A stretch of 64,000 nucleotides of DNA from CAWJTV01 sp963845695 (lineage in GTDB: Bacteria; Planctomycetota; Planctomycetia; Isosphaerales; Isosphaeraceae), in NCBI GenBank assembly GCA_963845695.1, contig CAWJTQ010000020.1, positions 248,001 to 312,000 on the forward strand, given 5' to 3'. Below the pieces are notes generated by a model, which was not told where the DNA came from, made no database searches, and saw nothing but the letters and a program-made list of their open reading frames with translations. A program made the translations under genes and the position numbers. Positions 50,817-60,744 of this stretch are shown piece by piece; position 1 is the first letter of the stretch; every line of letters starts with the position of its first letter.

Positions 50817-53438
50817 ATGAGTGTGCCAGGCGACGACGCGTTGATTCTCGGGTTGGACAGCCCCGGCGCCACGCTCGAACGAGTCGGCGGCAAGGGCGCG
50901 TCACTGGCACGGCTGGCGACGGCGGGCCTGCCCGTGCCAGCCGGCTTCCATATCACGACGCATGCGTATCAACGTTTTGTCCGCGAGAATCAGCTTGGAG
51001 ACGCGATCGTTCCGACCGCGTCGCAGGCGACGGCCGATGACGCTGCCGCGCTCGAGCGTCTCTCCGAGGAAATCCGATCGCGGATCGTCCAGGGAACCAT
51101 TCCGGACGACATCGCGGCCTCGATTCGCCAGGCGTACGGCGAGCTGGGCACCGATTCTCCCGCCGTCGCGGTGAGGTCGTCGGCCACGGCCGAGGATCTG
51201 CCCGGGATGTCGTTCGCGGGCCAGCAGGACACGTATCTCAACGTGCGCGGAGGCGACCATGTGCTTGAGGCCGTGAAGCGCTGCTGGGCCTCGCTGTGGA
51301 CCGCGCGCGCCCTCGGCTACCGAGTGCGTCAGGGCATCCGCCCGGCGGACGTGGCGATCGCGGTCGTCGTTCAGCAACTCGTGCCGGCCGATGCGGCGGG
51401 GATCCTCTTCACGGCGAATCCGATGACCGGCGCACGCAACGAGATCATGATCAACGCAGCGTGGGGGTTGGGTGAGGCGATCGTCGGCGGGCACGTGACG
51501 CCGGACACGATCGTGATCGACAAGCAGACGGGCGCGGTGAAATCGCAAGACCTGGCCGACAAGGACGTGATGACGGTGCGGGTGGCCCAGGGGACTCGCG
51601 AGGAAGCCGTGCCGGCCGCGAAGCGCAAACAGGCTGCACTCCAACCCCAGCAAGCGGCGGAGCTGGCGCGAATCGGCATCCAGATCGAGCAGCTGTACGG
51701 CCAGCCGATGGACATCGAATGGGCTTTGAGCAAGGAGCGGTTTTCCATTCTCCAGGCGAGGCCGATCACGGCGCTGCCCGAGCCGCGGCCCAGGCTCGAT
51801 TGGACGCTGCCGCAGCCAAAGGGTCGGTATGCGCGGAGCAGCGTGATCGAGCTGCTGCCGGATCCGCTCTCACCGCTGTTCGCCACGCTGGCCGTGCCGA
51901 GGTGGAACGAGGCTTACCGCGACCTGATGCAATCCATTGGACTCGAGGGTGCGTTTCCCGAAGACTACCTCGTGACCATCAACGATTATGCCTACTATGA
52001 TTTGAGTCTTTTCAGCGGGTGGAAGATGTTGCGGGCCCTGGGTAAGCTGATTCCGCGCGGAATCTCCTGGATCAAGCGGGCAGAAGAGCGATGGGCCGAT
52101 GAGGCTCGGCCGCGATACGCTGCGGTCGTCGCGGATTGGGCCGTGCGCGATCTGGGTGCGACTCCCGCGTCGCAACTCCTGGACGGCGCGAGTGAGCTTG
52201 CCCAGGTGGCGGCACACCACTATCTGATGATCCAGAGCGGCATCCTCCCCGCCGCCTACACGAGCGAACTGTTCTTCACCCACTTCTACAACCGCCTCAT
52301 CAAACGCAAGGACGAGCCATCCGCCCTGACCTTCATGCTCGGCTTCGACAGCGCTCCGATCCTCGCCGAGAAGTCGTTGTATGACCTCGCGATGTGGGCG
52401 CGCACTCAGCCGAGACTCACCGCGTATCTTGCCGACACACCCGGTGCTGAGATCACGTCAGACTATCGATCGGCTTCATCGCCGATCGCCGATCAGGACG
52501 CATGGCATGAGTTCCGCCGCCGGTTCTCGGAGCATCTCGATCGATTCGGCCACAGTGTCTATGACCTGGACTTCGCCAAGGGGCTGCCTGCCGATGACCC
52601 GTCGCCCCTGCTCGAGGCGCTGAAGTTCTTCCTTCGCGGTGAGATGCGGAGCCCGCACGATCGGCAGTCGGCAACCGCGGCGGCGCGCCAGCAGGCCACG
52701 CAAACCATCCTGGCACGCCTGAGGGGATTGCGTTCGCGATGGTTCACGCGACTGCTCCGATGGGCACAACGATACGCACCACTCCGTGAAGACGCGCTGG
52801 CCGATGTGGGACTGGGCTGGCCGATCCTGCGCCGCATGCTTCACGAGATCGGCGGGCGGTTGGTCGCGGCGGGCCGTCTCGCCCGTTGCGAGGATGTGTT
52901 CTGGTTGAAGCGGGACGAGGTCGAAGCCGCGGCACGCGCGCTCGATGCCAATCAAACGCCTTCCGATCATCGCCAGATCGTGGTGGAGCGGCGCGCGACG
53001 TGGGAGCGGGAACGGAGGGTCACGCCGCCCGTGGTGTTTCCGATCAAGGGCGGTGCGCGGTTCTTCGGGATCGACTGGAGCCGATGGATGCCCGCGCAGA
53101 CTGACCAGGAGATGGGAGACACCATTCGGGGGATCGGTGCCAGCCCCGGCCGTGTCTCCGGCGTGGCGCGGGTCATCTCGGGGCCGGTCGAGTTCGACCA
53201 GATGGGTCCGGGGGATATCCTCGTCGCCAAGATCACGACGCCCGCCTGGACGCCGTTGTTCGCGATGGCGGCGGGCGTCGTCACCGATGTCGGAGGCCCG
53301 CTCAGCCATGGCTCGATCGTCGCCCGGGAGTATCAGATCCCGGCGGTACTGGGCACGGGGGTGGCCACGGAGCGCATCCACAGCGGGCAACGCATCACCG
53401 TGCAAGGAGATGAAGGCGTCGTGATCATCGGCCGGTGA
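50817..53438 (+). CDS. PEP/pyruvate-binding phosphotransferase, rifampicin-phosphotransferase-like
   Basis: 873 residues. An N-terminal ATP-grasp domain of the PPDK/PEP-synthase type ('ERVGGKGASLARLATAGLPV', 'AVRSSATAEDLPGMSFAGQQ', 'NAAWGLGEAIVGGHVTPD') is followed by a ~400-residue middle domain and a C-terminal swivelling His domain, 'TDVGGPLSHGSIVAREYQIP', with the phosphorylated His. There is no C-terminal PEP-binding barrel, and the length matches rifampicin phosphotransferases (~870 residues), in which the middle domain binds the antibiotic. It may inactivate a rifamycin or another hydroxylated substrate. The start at 50817 matches the truncated copy at 49271. Complete. Confidence 0.8.
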   Translation: MSVPGDDALILGLDSPGATLERVGGKGASLARLATAGLPVPAGFHITTHAYQRFVRENQLGDAIVPTASQATADDAAALERLSEEIRSRIVQGTIPDDIAASIRQAYGELGTDSPAVAVRSSATAEDLPGMSFAGQQDTYLNVRGGDHVLEAVKRCWASLWTARALGYRVRQGIRPADVAIAVVVQQLVPADAAGILFTANPMTGARNEIMINAAWGLGEAIVGGHVTPDTIVIDKQTGAVKSQDLADKDVMTVRVAQGTREEAVPAAKRKQAALQPQQAAELARIGIQIEQLYGQPMDIEWALSKERFSILQARPITALPEPRPRLDWTLPQPKGRYARSSVIELLPDPLSPLFATLAVPRWNEAYRDLMQSIGLEGAFPEDYLVTINDYAYYDLSLFSGWKMLRALGKLIPRGISWIKRAEERWADEARPRYAAVVADWAVRDLGATPASQLLDGASELAQVAAHHYLMIQSGILPAAYTSELFFTHFYNRLIKRKDEPSALTFMLGFDSAPILAEKSLYDLAMWARTQPRLTAYLADTPGAEITSDYRSASSPIADQDAWHEFRRRFSEHLDRFGHSVYDLDFAKGLPADDPSPLLEALKFFLRGEMRSPHDRQSATAAARQQATQTILARLRGLRSRWFTRLLRWAQRYAPLREDALADVGLGWPILRRMLHEIGGRLVAAGRLARCEDVFWLKRDEVEAAARALDANQTPSDHRQIVVERRATWERERRVTPPVVFPIKGGARFFGIDWSRWMPAQTDQEMGDTIRGIGASPGRVSGVARVISGPVEFDQMGPGDILVAKITTPAWTPLFAMAAGVVTDVGGPLSHGSIVAREYQIPAVLGTGVATERIHSGQRITVQGDEGVVIIGR

Positions 53439-53698
53439 GCCGGAACATCGGCGTCGGCGAGATCATGGAGCCAAGCAGGGACCGAGTGTTAAGATTTGTT
53501 AAATGCCCGGTCTTCACGGCGCGCTCATTCGTGCCAATCTCGATTCCCATTTTGCAGAAGCCGACAGTTCGCGACGGGTTTCGTGGCCCGACCACATCTC
53601 TCTTGAGAACGCCAATCGATCTCGTCACGGTGCCGTGGCGACCTGCCATCCTGTGCGATGGGAAAGCGCCGATTCAATTTGCCAAGGAGGGGAAAAGA

Positions 53699-55119
53699 AT
53701 GATCTTCATGATGAAGAGGTTCGGGCAGGCTTCCCGGCGGGGCCATTCGCGACCGATGGGACGGGGCGCCGTCTCATGCGAGATCCTCGAAGGCCGGCGA
53801 TTGCTGTCGACCGGTATGCAGATGGGGGGAGTGGCGGGTGGGATCCCGATCGCTTCGTCTGGGAGATGGCAATCGCGATGGGCTGATATGGCGACGATGG
53901 GAGAGAACACGGTCGCATCGAGTCAGGTCGTGAGCAATCTGGGGATTGCGGGCCTCGGCGCGGATGTGCAGGGCGGCACCGAGGGTGGACCGGCTTTGTT
54001 CTTGAGCCAGACCGGCGCCGGCGCGGCTCGGGCTCGACGGCCACAAGCTCGTCGATCGGCACGTTACCAGGCGGAAATGTCGGGTTCGGCACAGGGAGCG
54101 GACCGGCTTTGTTCGTGAGTCAAGGGAGTGGCGGCTCGACCACGGGCTCGATGGCCACGAGCTCATCGGTGGGTACGTTACCTGGGGGTGTCGAGGGCGG
54201 GACAGGGAGCGGACCGATTCAGGTCGTGAGTCAGGGGAACACCAGCCCGACTGCGACAGCGCCCGTCATGATCTCGTCGGTGGGCACGTTACCAGGGGGT
54301 GTCGACAGCGGCGCTGGGAGTGGACCGACTCTGGTCGTGAATCCAGGAAGTGCCGGCGCAACGACGGGCTCGACGGTCACGAGTTCATCGGTAGGTACGC
54401 TTTCAGGAAATGTCGAGGGCGGCACAGGGAGCGGACCGACTCTGGTCACCAGTGGAGACAACGCCGGCACGACGACCGCGACTTCCTCGATCGGCATGGT
54501 ACCAGAAGGTGCTCAGATTGGCACGAGCGGCGGACCGATTCAGGTCGTGAGTCAGGAGAGCACGGGTTCAACTGCGGCAGCGCCGGTCATGATCTCGTCA
54601 GTGGGCACGTTACCAGGGGGAAATGTCGCGTTCGGCACAGGAAGCGCGCAGACCCAGAGCGTCAGTGAGGGCAGCACCGGCCCGATGACTCTGAACCTGC
54701 CGATCGCAGCCTACCAGGGAGCCGCCCAGGGCGGAGTCAGCGGCACACCGATTCAAGTCGTGAGTGAGGGCGGCGCCGGCACGACGACCGCGAGCCAGCC
54801 GATCGTCTCGTTCCCAGGGGGTGTCGAAGGCGGCTCGGGCAACGCACCGACTCTGTTCGCGAGTGGGGACAACACCGGCACGACGACCACGACCTCAACC
54901 ATCGGCACGTTGCCAGAAGGTGTCCAGATCGGTACAGGCAGTGCACCGATGATGTTCGTGAGTCGGGGTGGCGCCGGCTGGATGACGGGCTCGCCAGCCA
55001 CGAACTCATCGATGGGCACCTTCCCCGGGGCTGTCGAGGTCGGGACGGGCGGTGCCCCGACGCAAGTCTCGAGTGGGACTCAGTCCCCATCAACGACCCT
55101 GAGCGGCAGCCAGGGTTAG
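53699..55119 (+). pseudogene. Exported Gly/Ser/Thr repeat protein with LExRRLLS N-terminus, frameshifted
   Basis: The start at 53699 follows AAGGAGGGG. 'SCEILEGRRLLSTG' is the planctomycete N-terminal export/anchor motif. The mature protein is built of about ten imperfect ~36-residue repeats around 'SSVGTLPGGVEGGTGSGP'. Near 54025 the frame must shift by one base: the first frame degenerates into Arg-rich sequence, while the other gives a proper repeat ('STATSSSIGTLPGGNVGFG') and continues to 55119. Total is ~473 residues. Low complexity, no Cys or enzymatic motif; probably an extracellular or surface protein. Repeat-number change and indels are expected in such DNA. Confidence 0.65.
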
Positions 55120-55149
55120 AGCGCTGAGCGCTTGCGTTGCGGACGGCTG

Positions 55150-55225
55150 ATACGAGCCCGAAGCGCCAGCGAGTGGATTGAGGAACCCTCGCCCGAACTC
55201 ACTCGCTGGCGCTTCGGGCTCGTAT
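55150..55225. repeat. REP-type hairpin, 25-base perfect stem
   Basis: The arm at 55150-55174 (begins atacgagcccgaagcgccag) pairs exactly with 55201-55225 across a 26-base loop. This GC-rich palindrome is a dispersed type common in planctomycete intergenic DNA. It lies 31 bases after the repeat-protein stop and could end transcription. Confidence 0.8.
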
Positions 55226-55314
55226 CGATTCGATGCGGTGATTGTTTCCAACCCAAGCGTTAAACGCTCCAGTGAACCGCGCAAGGAACTCTCCCGACGC
55301 GATCCAGTTCTGAA

Positions 55315-55491
55315 AGAGTGTACGAGAAACTCGCCTCAGCCCCGATCGGGGCGCCGGGGTGTCGCCTGGCGGCGTCTGCTCGAGTAACCGAAACCCACGA
55401 GGCGTCTCGGTTCCGAGCACCGGCGGGGCGACAGAGCAGCTCGCGTCCTCGCGGTTGCTGACGCTCCTCCGGAGCTTCTCGTACACTCTTG
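55315..55491. repeat. MITE-like element, copy 2
   Basis: 177 bases with 14-base terminal inverted repeats, agagtgtacgagaa at 55315-55328 and its complement at 55478-55491. The core gtgtacgagaa is the same as in the element at 22466-22602, but the interior is different. No coding content. From its end to the next gene (55492-55762) I see only the inverted words gatgtcggct/agccgacatc at about 55675 and 55719. Confidence 0.75.
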
Positions 55492-55762
55492 ACACAGTCG
55501 ATAGGGTTCCGGGGATCGACTTGATCGGTTGAGAGGTTGAAAGCTATAGTACGCGCCCTTCCCCAAGGAGGCTTCCTGGACTTCAGGAAGAACCGCGAGA
55601 CGGTTGGGGCAAGGAAGATCACGGCGATACCCCGAGCGTCTTACGGATCGTTGCGCAAGGAAGATCAAGACGCAGATGTCGGCTAACGGATGGGACCCGC
55701 TTCCGGCGGTAGCAACCTGAGCCGACATCGGCCAATTGGGTCTGTGGCGAGCAATATCATCG

Positions 55763-57188
55763 ATGACGCGTCGTGGTGCGTGCCCTCCCCGCTGCTTGGT
55801 AGCGCGGACTCTGGGTGTCGAGCGGTTGGAGGACCGGCGGCTCCTCAGCTCGTTCGGGGCGGCTACGGATCCACAATTCACTGGGTCTCCGATCCAACCC
55901 TCTCCCGTCGCTGCCTTCCGGTCCATGGCATCGACGGCCTCAGATGTCGCCGGGCACATCGGACGAGACCATGACCGGCCCCGTCGGCAATCCTCTCGGT
56001 GAGGTCGGTTTCGACGGTCTCGTCGTCGTGCCTTCTCCACTCGCGATAAACCTGACAGCACTCCCCACGGTCATGATGCCAGGTCCGCGTACCGGCCCAT
56101 CGGACCTTCCCGTCGCTGCGAGCGGGACGATCGCAGGCACTGCCGCGAACGAACTCTGGATTGAGCGACCGCCGGTCAGGGTACTCGTCGATACCTTGAG
56201 CCCTCCCACGCTGATCAGCGTCGGTGGTGCGAGCGGAACAGTCGGGGGAGCGGGCAGTCCCTCCCCCGAGAGCGATCTCTCTCGTGGTTCGGTCGCGGTC
56301 TCCGGACCGGCCAATCCCGTAACGATGGCGAGCGTCGCGACGTTCGGCGAGATGAGCGGGGGCGGCCAGACGATTCTCGCGAACACGGTGCCATCGAGTG
56401 ACGACCTCTTCTTCGGGAACGGCGTCGCTGGGAGTGCCGGGGCCATCGGCGCTCCCCCACTCCTCACTTTCAACGCCGTACCTCCACCTGGCGGACTGCC
56501 CGAGTTCGAGACCGTCGCTGTAGGCCCTCCCATGACCATCGCTTTCAGTGGCGGTTCCTCAGCCACCCTGGCATTGCCGGCACTCCGGACCTTTCTGGCG
56601 TTTGGCCCCTACCGTGGTGCTCCTCAGGTCACCGAGACGCTCGACGGCGCCGCCAGCATCGCCACGAACGGGGCGAGCAGTCTCGGGTCTCTCGCCAGTG
56701 TCAACAACGCCGAAGCCGTGTTCGGAATCACTGGTATGAACCTCACTCTGTCCGGGACGAGCCCGGTCCGGGGCCTCGCCGACAGTTCACTGAACACCAA
56801 TCGCATCCCGACGCTCGTCGGCGGCCGGCTCGCCGAGAGCTGGCCCGATCGTGACGAAACTGGCCAGTGGACCTCGTGCACCATGGTAACCGCGGAGCCC
56901 CACCCGCAGTGCATGGAGGAGGGTTCCAGCCTATTCAGCCTGATCGTCCCGTCCCCGCAACGATTCGGCCTGATCACGGACTTCCAGCCAATGGATGAGG
57001 CCGGCGTGGGGCCGCTCATCGACCAGTTGCTCCAGCAGTTGGAAAACCTCGGCTCAGGGCTGGCCTCGCGGCCGGGGCCGACGGACCTGGTGGTGGAGCT
57101 TCTGGCGATGGTCGTGGTCCTGTCCGCCTGGACGGTGGTTCCCAGGATCCTGGATCGCGTCTCCGGAAGACGAGCGAATGCCCGTTGA
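55763..57188 (+). pseudogene. Exported protein with LEDRRLLS N-terminus and C-terminal anchor, frameshifted
   Basis: 'RTLGVERLEDRRLLSSFGAA' is the export motif. This frame ends at 56002, but near 55965 another frame takes over ('MTGPVGNPLGEVGFDGLVVV') and runs ~400 residues to 57188. The body is Gly/Ser/Pro/Thr-rich without Cys clusters. The C-terminus has a helix, 'ELLAMVVVLSAWTVVP', followed by 'RILDRVSGRR', that would anchor the chain with a basic cytoplasmic tail. Start: ATG 55763 lacks a strong site, and a TTG at 55736 is possible. The ECF sigma gene follows 60 bases downstream, so the two may share a transcript. Confidence 0.6.
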
Positions 57189-57248
57189 TGCGGCGACCTC
57201 GCTGGATGGGATCTCCGGCTTTCCCGGAAGTACGAGTGGGGAGTAACC

Positions 57249-57851
57249 ATGAGCGACGCACTGGATTGTCTGCTCGAGCGGTTGACCCAGGGTGACCTGG
57301 CCGCCGCGGAAGAGGTCTATCTGACCTTCAAGCCGGTTCTCCGCGTCATGGTGCGGCGGCGGTTGACGCCGCGGTTGCGAGCCAAGTTCGACTCGATGGA
57401 CGTCGTGCAATCGGCCTGGGCCGACATCCTCAAGGGCTTCCGCGAGGAAGGCTGGCAGTTCCGAGACCGGGAACACCTGCGGGCCTACCTCGTCAAGGTG
57501 ACCTACAACCACTTCATCAACTTCTGTCGCCAGCACGGCCGCGAGATCCGGTACGAGCAGCCGTTTGCCGGCGACGAGCCGACCGGGCTTCCCGCCTCGG
57601 CTCAACCTCGTCCCAGCGAACTCGCACAGGCGGATGAGCTCTGGGAGTTGCTGGTGGGTCTTTGTCCCCCGGCCCATCACAACCTGCTCCATCTCAAGCG
57701 ACAGGGCTTTCCGCTCGCCGAGATCGCCAGCCAGACCGGTATGCACGAGAGCAGCGTGCGCCGCATCCTCTACGACCTGGCGCGCCGGTTGGCCTCAGTC
57801 CGCGGCGAGAAGTCCTCCGTGCCGCTCTCGATGCCGGCCATCCCATCGTAG
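57249..57851 (+). CDS. ECF-type RNA polymerase sigma factor (planctomycete group)
   Basis: 200 residues. The sigma-2 region is 'VYLTFKPVLRVMVRRRLTPR', then 'KFDSMDVVQSAWADILKGF' and 'LRAYLVKVTYNHFINFCRQH'; sigma-4 is 'PPAHHNLLHLKRQGFPLAEI' with the helix-turn-helix 'ASQTGMHESSVRRILYDLAR'. The 'FDSMDVVQSAW' pattern is typical of planctomycete ECF factors. No anti-sigma gene is adjacent; the membrane-anchored LEDRRLLS protein upstream is the nearest candidate partner. ATG at 57249, complete. Confidence 0.92.
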   Translation: MSDALDCLLERLTQGDLAAAEEVYLTFKPVLRVMVRRRLTPRLRAKFDSMDVVQSAWADILKGFREEGWQFRDREHLRAYLVKVTYNHFINFCRQHGREIRYEQPFAGDEPTGLPASAQPRPSELAQADELWELLVGLCPPAHHNLLHLKRQGFPLAEIASQTGMHESSVRRILYDLARRLASVRGEKSSVPLSMPAIPS

Positions 57852-57924
57852 GAAGACTCCACGGCGGATGTCCGACGATGATCTGAACCTTGCCGCGATC
57901 TTGTGACCACCGGAGCCGGCTGCC

Positions 57925-59187
57925 TCATGACGCCGGCTGGCCGCCATTCGTGCCTGGCCGGCCGCAGAGGCCGACGACGAGGCGTGCCGCCACGCCGCCG
58001 ATCGCCGCAGCGATCAGCGCCAGCAGCGAATGGCCGGCGATCATCACCGAGTCGTCCTCGAAAGGGACCGGCCGATACACATCGGCAAGGATCCGGATGT
58101 AGCCCGACTGGACGCGGTACGCCAGGCCGATCTGGCTCAAACCCAGCCGTAGCGCGTCCTTCGCCGGGATGCTCTCGCGGTCGATCGAGACCAGGAGACG
58201 ACCCCATTGCTCGAGTGTGAGCCGGAGTTCGTACAACGATGCATAGAACACGGGGGCCTTGCCCGAAGGCCCTCGGATCGCGTCCCGGATCGGGCCGAGG
58301 ACGACCCGCAACGCGGTAGGCTCGGGGAAGTGGAGCGAGACCGGCTGTTCGAGTGCCTTCCGGATCCGCCCACTCTCCTCGTCGGTCGTGAGTTCATCGT
58401 CCGTGGATTCTCCGACCCTCGACGGACCGCCGGGGCGGAGCACGGCATTGAGGAGGTGGTTGGTGGGCAATTCCCACGGGAAGACCGGCCCGAAGGCCAG
58501 GACCAGGTAGCCCAGGCCGAAAGAGGCGGCCCCGACCCATACGTCACGGCGCCGGCCCCGGCCAAGGGCCGCGCCGAGGATGGCCAGGCCCATCAACGCC
58601 CAGGTCAACAGGAACACCGTGCCGGCCCCGATGTCGGCGTCCGCCCGCCAGCCGAGCAGGGCCGCTCCGACGAGCAGGGTCAAGCCGAGCAGTCCCACGC
58701 ATGCCGGCTTTCGCCACCATCCCGTCGTGTCGCCGTCGGGCGGGGCGCTCCCGGCTGGCGCCGACTCGCCGGTCGCGAGCCCCGGGACGAGCGAGCCCGC
58801 CAGGATGCTGCCGAGAACTGCGAAGGCCAGGGCCCAGGCGTCGTGCGCGATGCGGACGATCGGCGGCAGCGACAGGAGATCGCCGTGGACCTCACCCGAT
58901 CCCGGCAGGAAGGCGACCGTCGGCAGCGGACCCTCAGAATACGTGTACCAGTGAGCCAGGGCGAGGTAACCCCAGCCGAAGGCGGCGAAACCGGCGAATC
59001 GCGGCCGCTCGTCCGGCCCGCGGCAGTCGGCTCCGATGGTCGCCAGCGCCAGCGCACCGCAGGTTAACAGCCGCACCACGCCGGCCCAGGTCTCAGCCGA
59101 CGGGCCCCATTTCGCGGCGAGGCCCACGACCGCGGACAGCCCGACGGCGACGAATCCCACGGTCGCGAATCGGAGTTTACGGTTCAC
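57925..59187 (-). CDS. Polytopic membrane protein with STN-like domain, paralog 1
   Basis: 420 residues. Seven to eight helices in the first half ('RFATVGFVAVGLSAVVGLA', 'FGLGYLVLAFGPVFPWEL'), then an exported soluble domain, 'VSLHFPEPTALRVVLGPIRD' and 'AKDALRLGLSQIGLAYRVQS', with the secretin/TonB short N-terminal (STN) pattern, and a last helix 'GHSLLALIAAAIGGVAARL'. The start is a GTG at 59187 five bases after GAGG; no ATG fits. It overlaps the end of its paralog (59177-60486) by 11 bases, so translation is probably coupled. The function is unknown. Confidence 0.75.
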   Translation of the reverse strand: MNRKLRFATVGFVAVGLSAVVGLAAKWGPSAETWAGVVRLLTCGALALATIGADCRGPDERPRFAGFAAFGWGYLALAHWYTYSEGPLPTVAFLPGSGEVHGDLLSLPPIVRIAHDAWALAFAVLGSILAGSLVPGLATGESAPAGSAPPDGDTTGWWRKPACVGLLGLTLLVGAALLGWRADADIGAGTVFLLTWALMGLAILGAALGRGRRRDVWVGAASFGLGYLVLAFGPVFPWELPTNHLLNAVLRPGGPSRVGESTDDELTTDEESGRIRKALEQPVSLHFPEPTALRVVLGPIRDAIRGPSGKAPVFYASLYELRLTLEQWGRLLVSIDRESIPAKDALRLGLSQIGLAYRVQSGYIRILADVYRPVPFEDDSVMIAGHSLLALIAAAIGGVAARLVVGLCGRPGTNGGQPAS

Positions 59188-60486
59188 GACGACCTCGGTG
59201 TGGCCGCCGCGAGCGGTCCGAGACGAGCGGCACGGTCGCGGCCCCCAGTGCGGCCGCAATCAGCGCCAGCAGGCTGTGCCCGACGACCTGTACCGGATCC
59301 TCATACACCGGGATCGTCGCGGACTCCTCATCGGAGATCACGATGAACCCGGACCGGGCGACGAAGCCGAGCCCGAGCTGCTTCAGGATCAGTCGCAGGG
59401 CATCCCTCAAGGGGATGGCGTCGATGTCGATCAGGACCGTCGATGACAGGGTCCGCTCGGCGATCTGGAGGCCGACCGGATCGACGTAGATCGGGATGCC
59501 GGGGAAGTTGGACTCCCGGGTCAACTCGCGAACGTACTTGAGCACCTCCTCCACCGGGGTCTCATTGGGAAAGTGGAACGGGATCGGCTCATCCAGCTTC
59601 CTCATAATGACCTGGTCCTTGACCCGTTCGAAGGCAGCCGACGTGAAGTCGGGGAACTCAGAGTGGACCGGTGGGCCGCCGGGACGGAGGAGGCTGTTGA
59701 TCATCCCCTCGGTCGGCAGGTGCGGCGCGACGATGAACAGCGCGGACTTGCCGAAGGTCAGTGCCAGGTAGCCGAAGCCGAAGAGGGCCGCGCCAGCCAG
59801 GCCGCGCGGTCCCGTCCCCGGCTGAACGCGGCGCCGAGGGCCACCGTCCCCAGCAGCCCGCACGTCAACAGGAAGCTCATGCCGGCCCAGAGGCCGGGCG
59901 CAGGCCACCGTCCCAGGACGGCGGCGATTGCCGCGATCCAGAACGCCGCCAGGCCGATGAGGGCCGGCCACTTTCGGAGGAGAGGCGGGAATCGCGGTCC
60001 CGATCGTGCCATTTCCTCCGAGACCGGTGTTCGTGCGTCGGGACTGGCGACCAGGACCCCGGCCAGGACGCACCCGAGTTGGGCCAGCGCCAGCGCCCAG
60101 AGGCAATGGAGGATGCGGTAAGTCGTCGGGAGTTCGTTCCAGCCGTCGACGGTGCGGAAACGTGACGAGGGACCGAGTTTCGCGCCGAGATTCCCGATAA
60201 TCGTCTGGACCAGCGTGATGGTCGGCAGCGGCTTGCCGGAGTAAGCCATCCCGTGCGCCAGCACCAGGTAACCCCCGCCGAACAGGGCGAACCCGAGCCA
60301 CCCGGCCCGCTCCTCGCGCCCCCGGCACAGCGCCCCGGCCGCCACGATCATCACCGCACCGACGGTGACCAGGAGCATCGCCCCGGCCCAGTCCTCGGAC
60401 GGATTCCGCAGGGCGGCGAAGCCGATCCCAGCGACGAGTATTACGCCCATCAGCCAGGCAATCGAGAACCGTATCTTCCCCAGCAT
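59177..60486 (-). pseudogene. Polytopic membrane protein with STN-like domain, paralog 2, frameshifted
   Basis: Same architecture as 57925-59187. The frame from ATG 60486 gives 'FSIAWLMGVILVAGIGFAAL' and further helices, then near 59800 must shift one base ('GRDRAAWL' to 'AALFGFGYLALTFG'). It continues as the STN-like domain, 'IPFHFPNETPVEEVLKYVRE', 'IPIYVDPVGLQIAE' and 'LRDALRLILKQLGLGFVARS', to 59177. The missing base is probably a G in ctgg(g)cgcgg. The STN pattern is stronger here than in paralog 1. ~436 residues when repaired. Confidence 0.7.
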
Positions 60487-60656
60487 GAAGGAGCCCCTCG
60501 CCGTGACGTCCGGCTCGTCCACGGCCAGGACGGGCTGCGCCGGCGTTTGATGCCGACCCGGGCCGGCCGTCAGGAGTATCATACTCGCCGTCACAGGGTG
60601 AGGAGTACATCCCGGTCGGCGAAGAACCAGCCACGGCTCTCGGATCGGTCCGAGCC

Positions 60657-60737
60657 ATGATGACCCCGGAGGATGTGCGCGCCGCGGCCGAGCGGCTGAC
60701 CCAGTTTCACCAACGGTTCGCTCCCCTCTTCGGCGAA
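60657..60737 (+). pseudogene. IS701-like transposase, N-terminal scrap
   Basis: 'MMTPEDVRAAAERLTQFHQR', then 'FAPLFGE', is the characteristic start of IS701-family transposases; after 27 codons the match ends and the sequence is that of the prenyltransferase-like gene on the other strand. It replaces the 3' end of that gene. Confidence 0.6.
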
Positions 60738-60744
60738 GTCTCGC

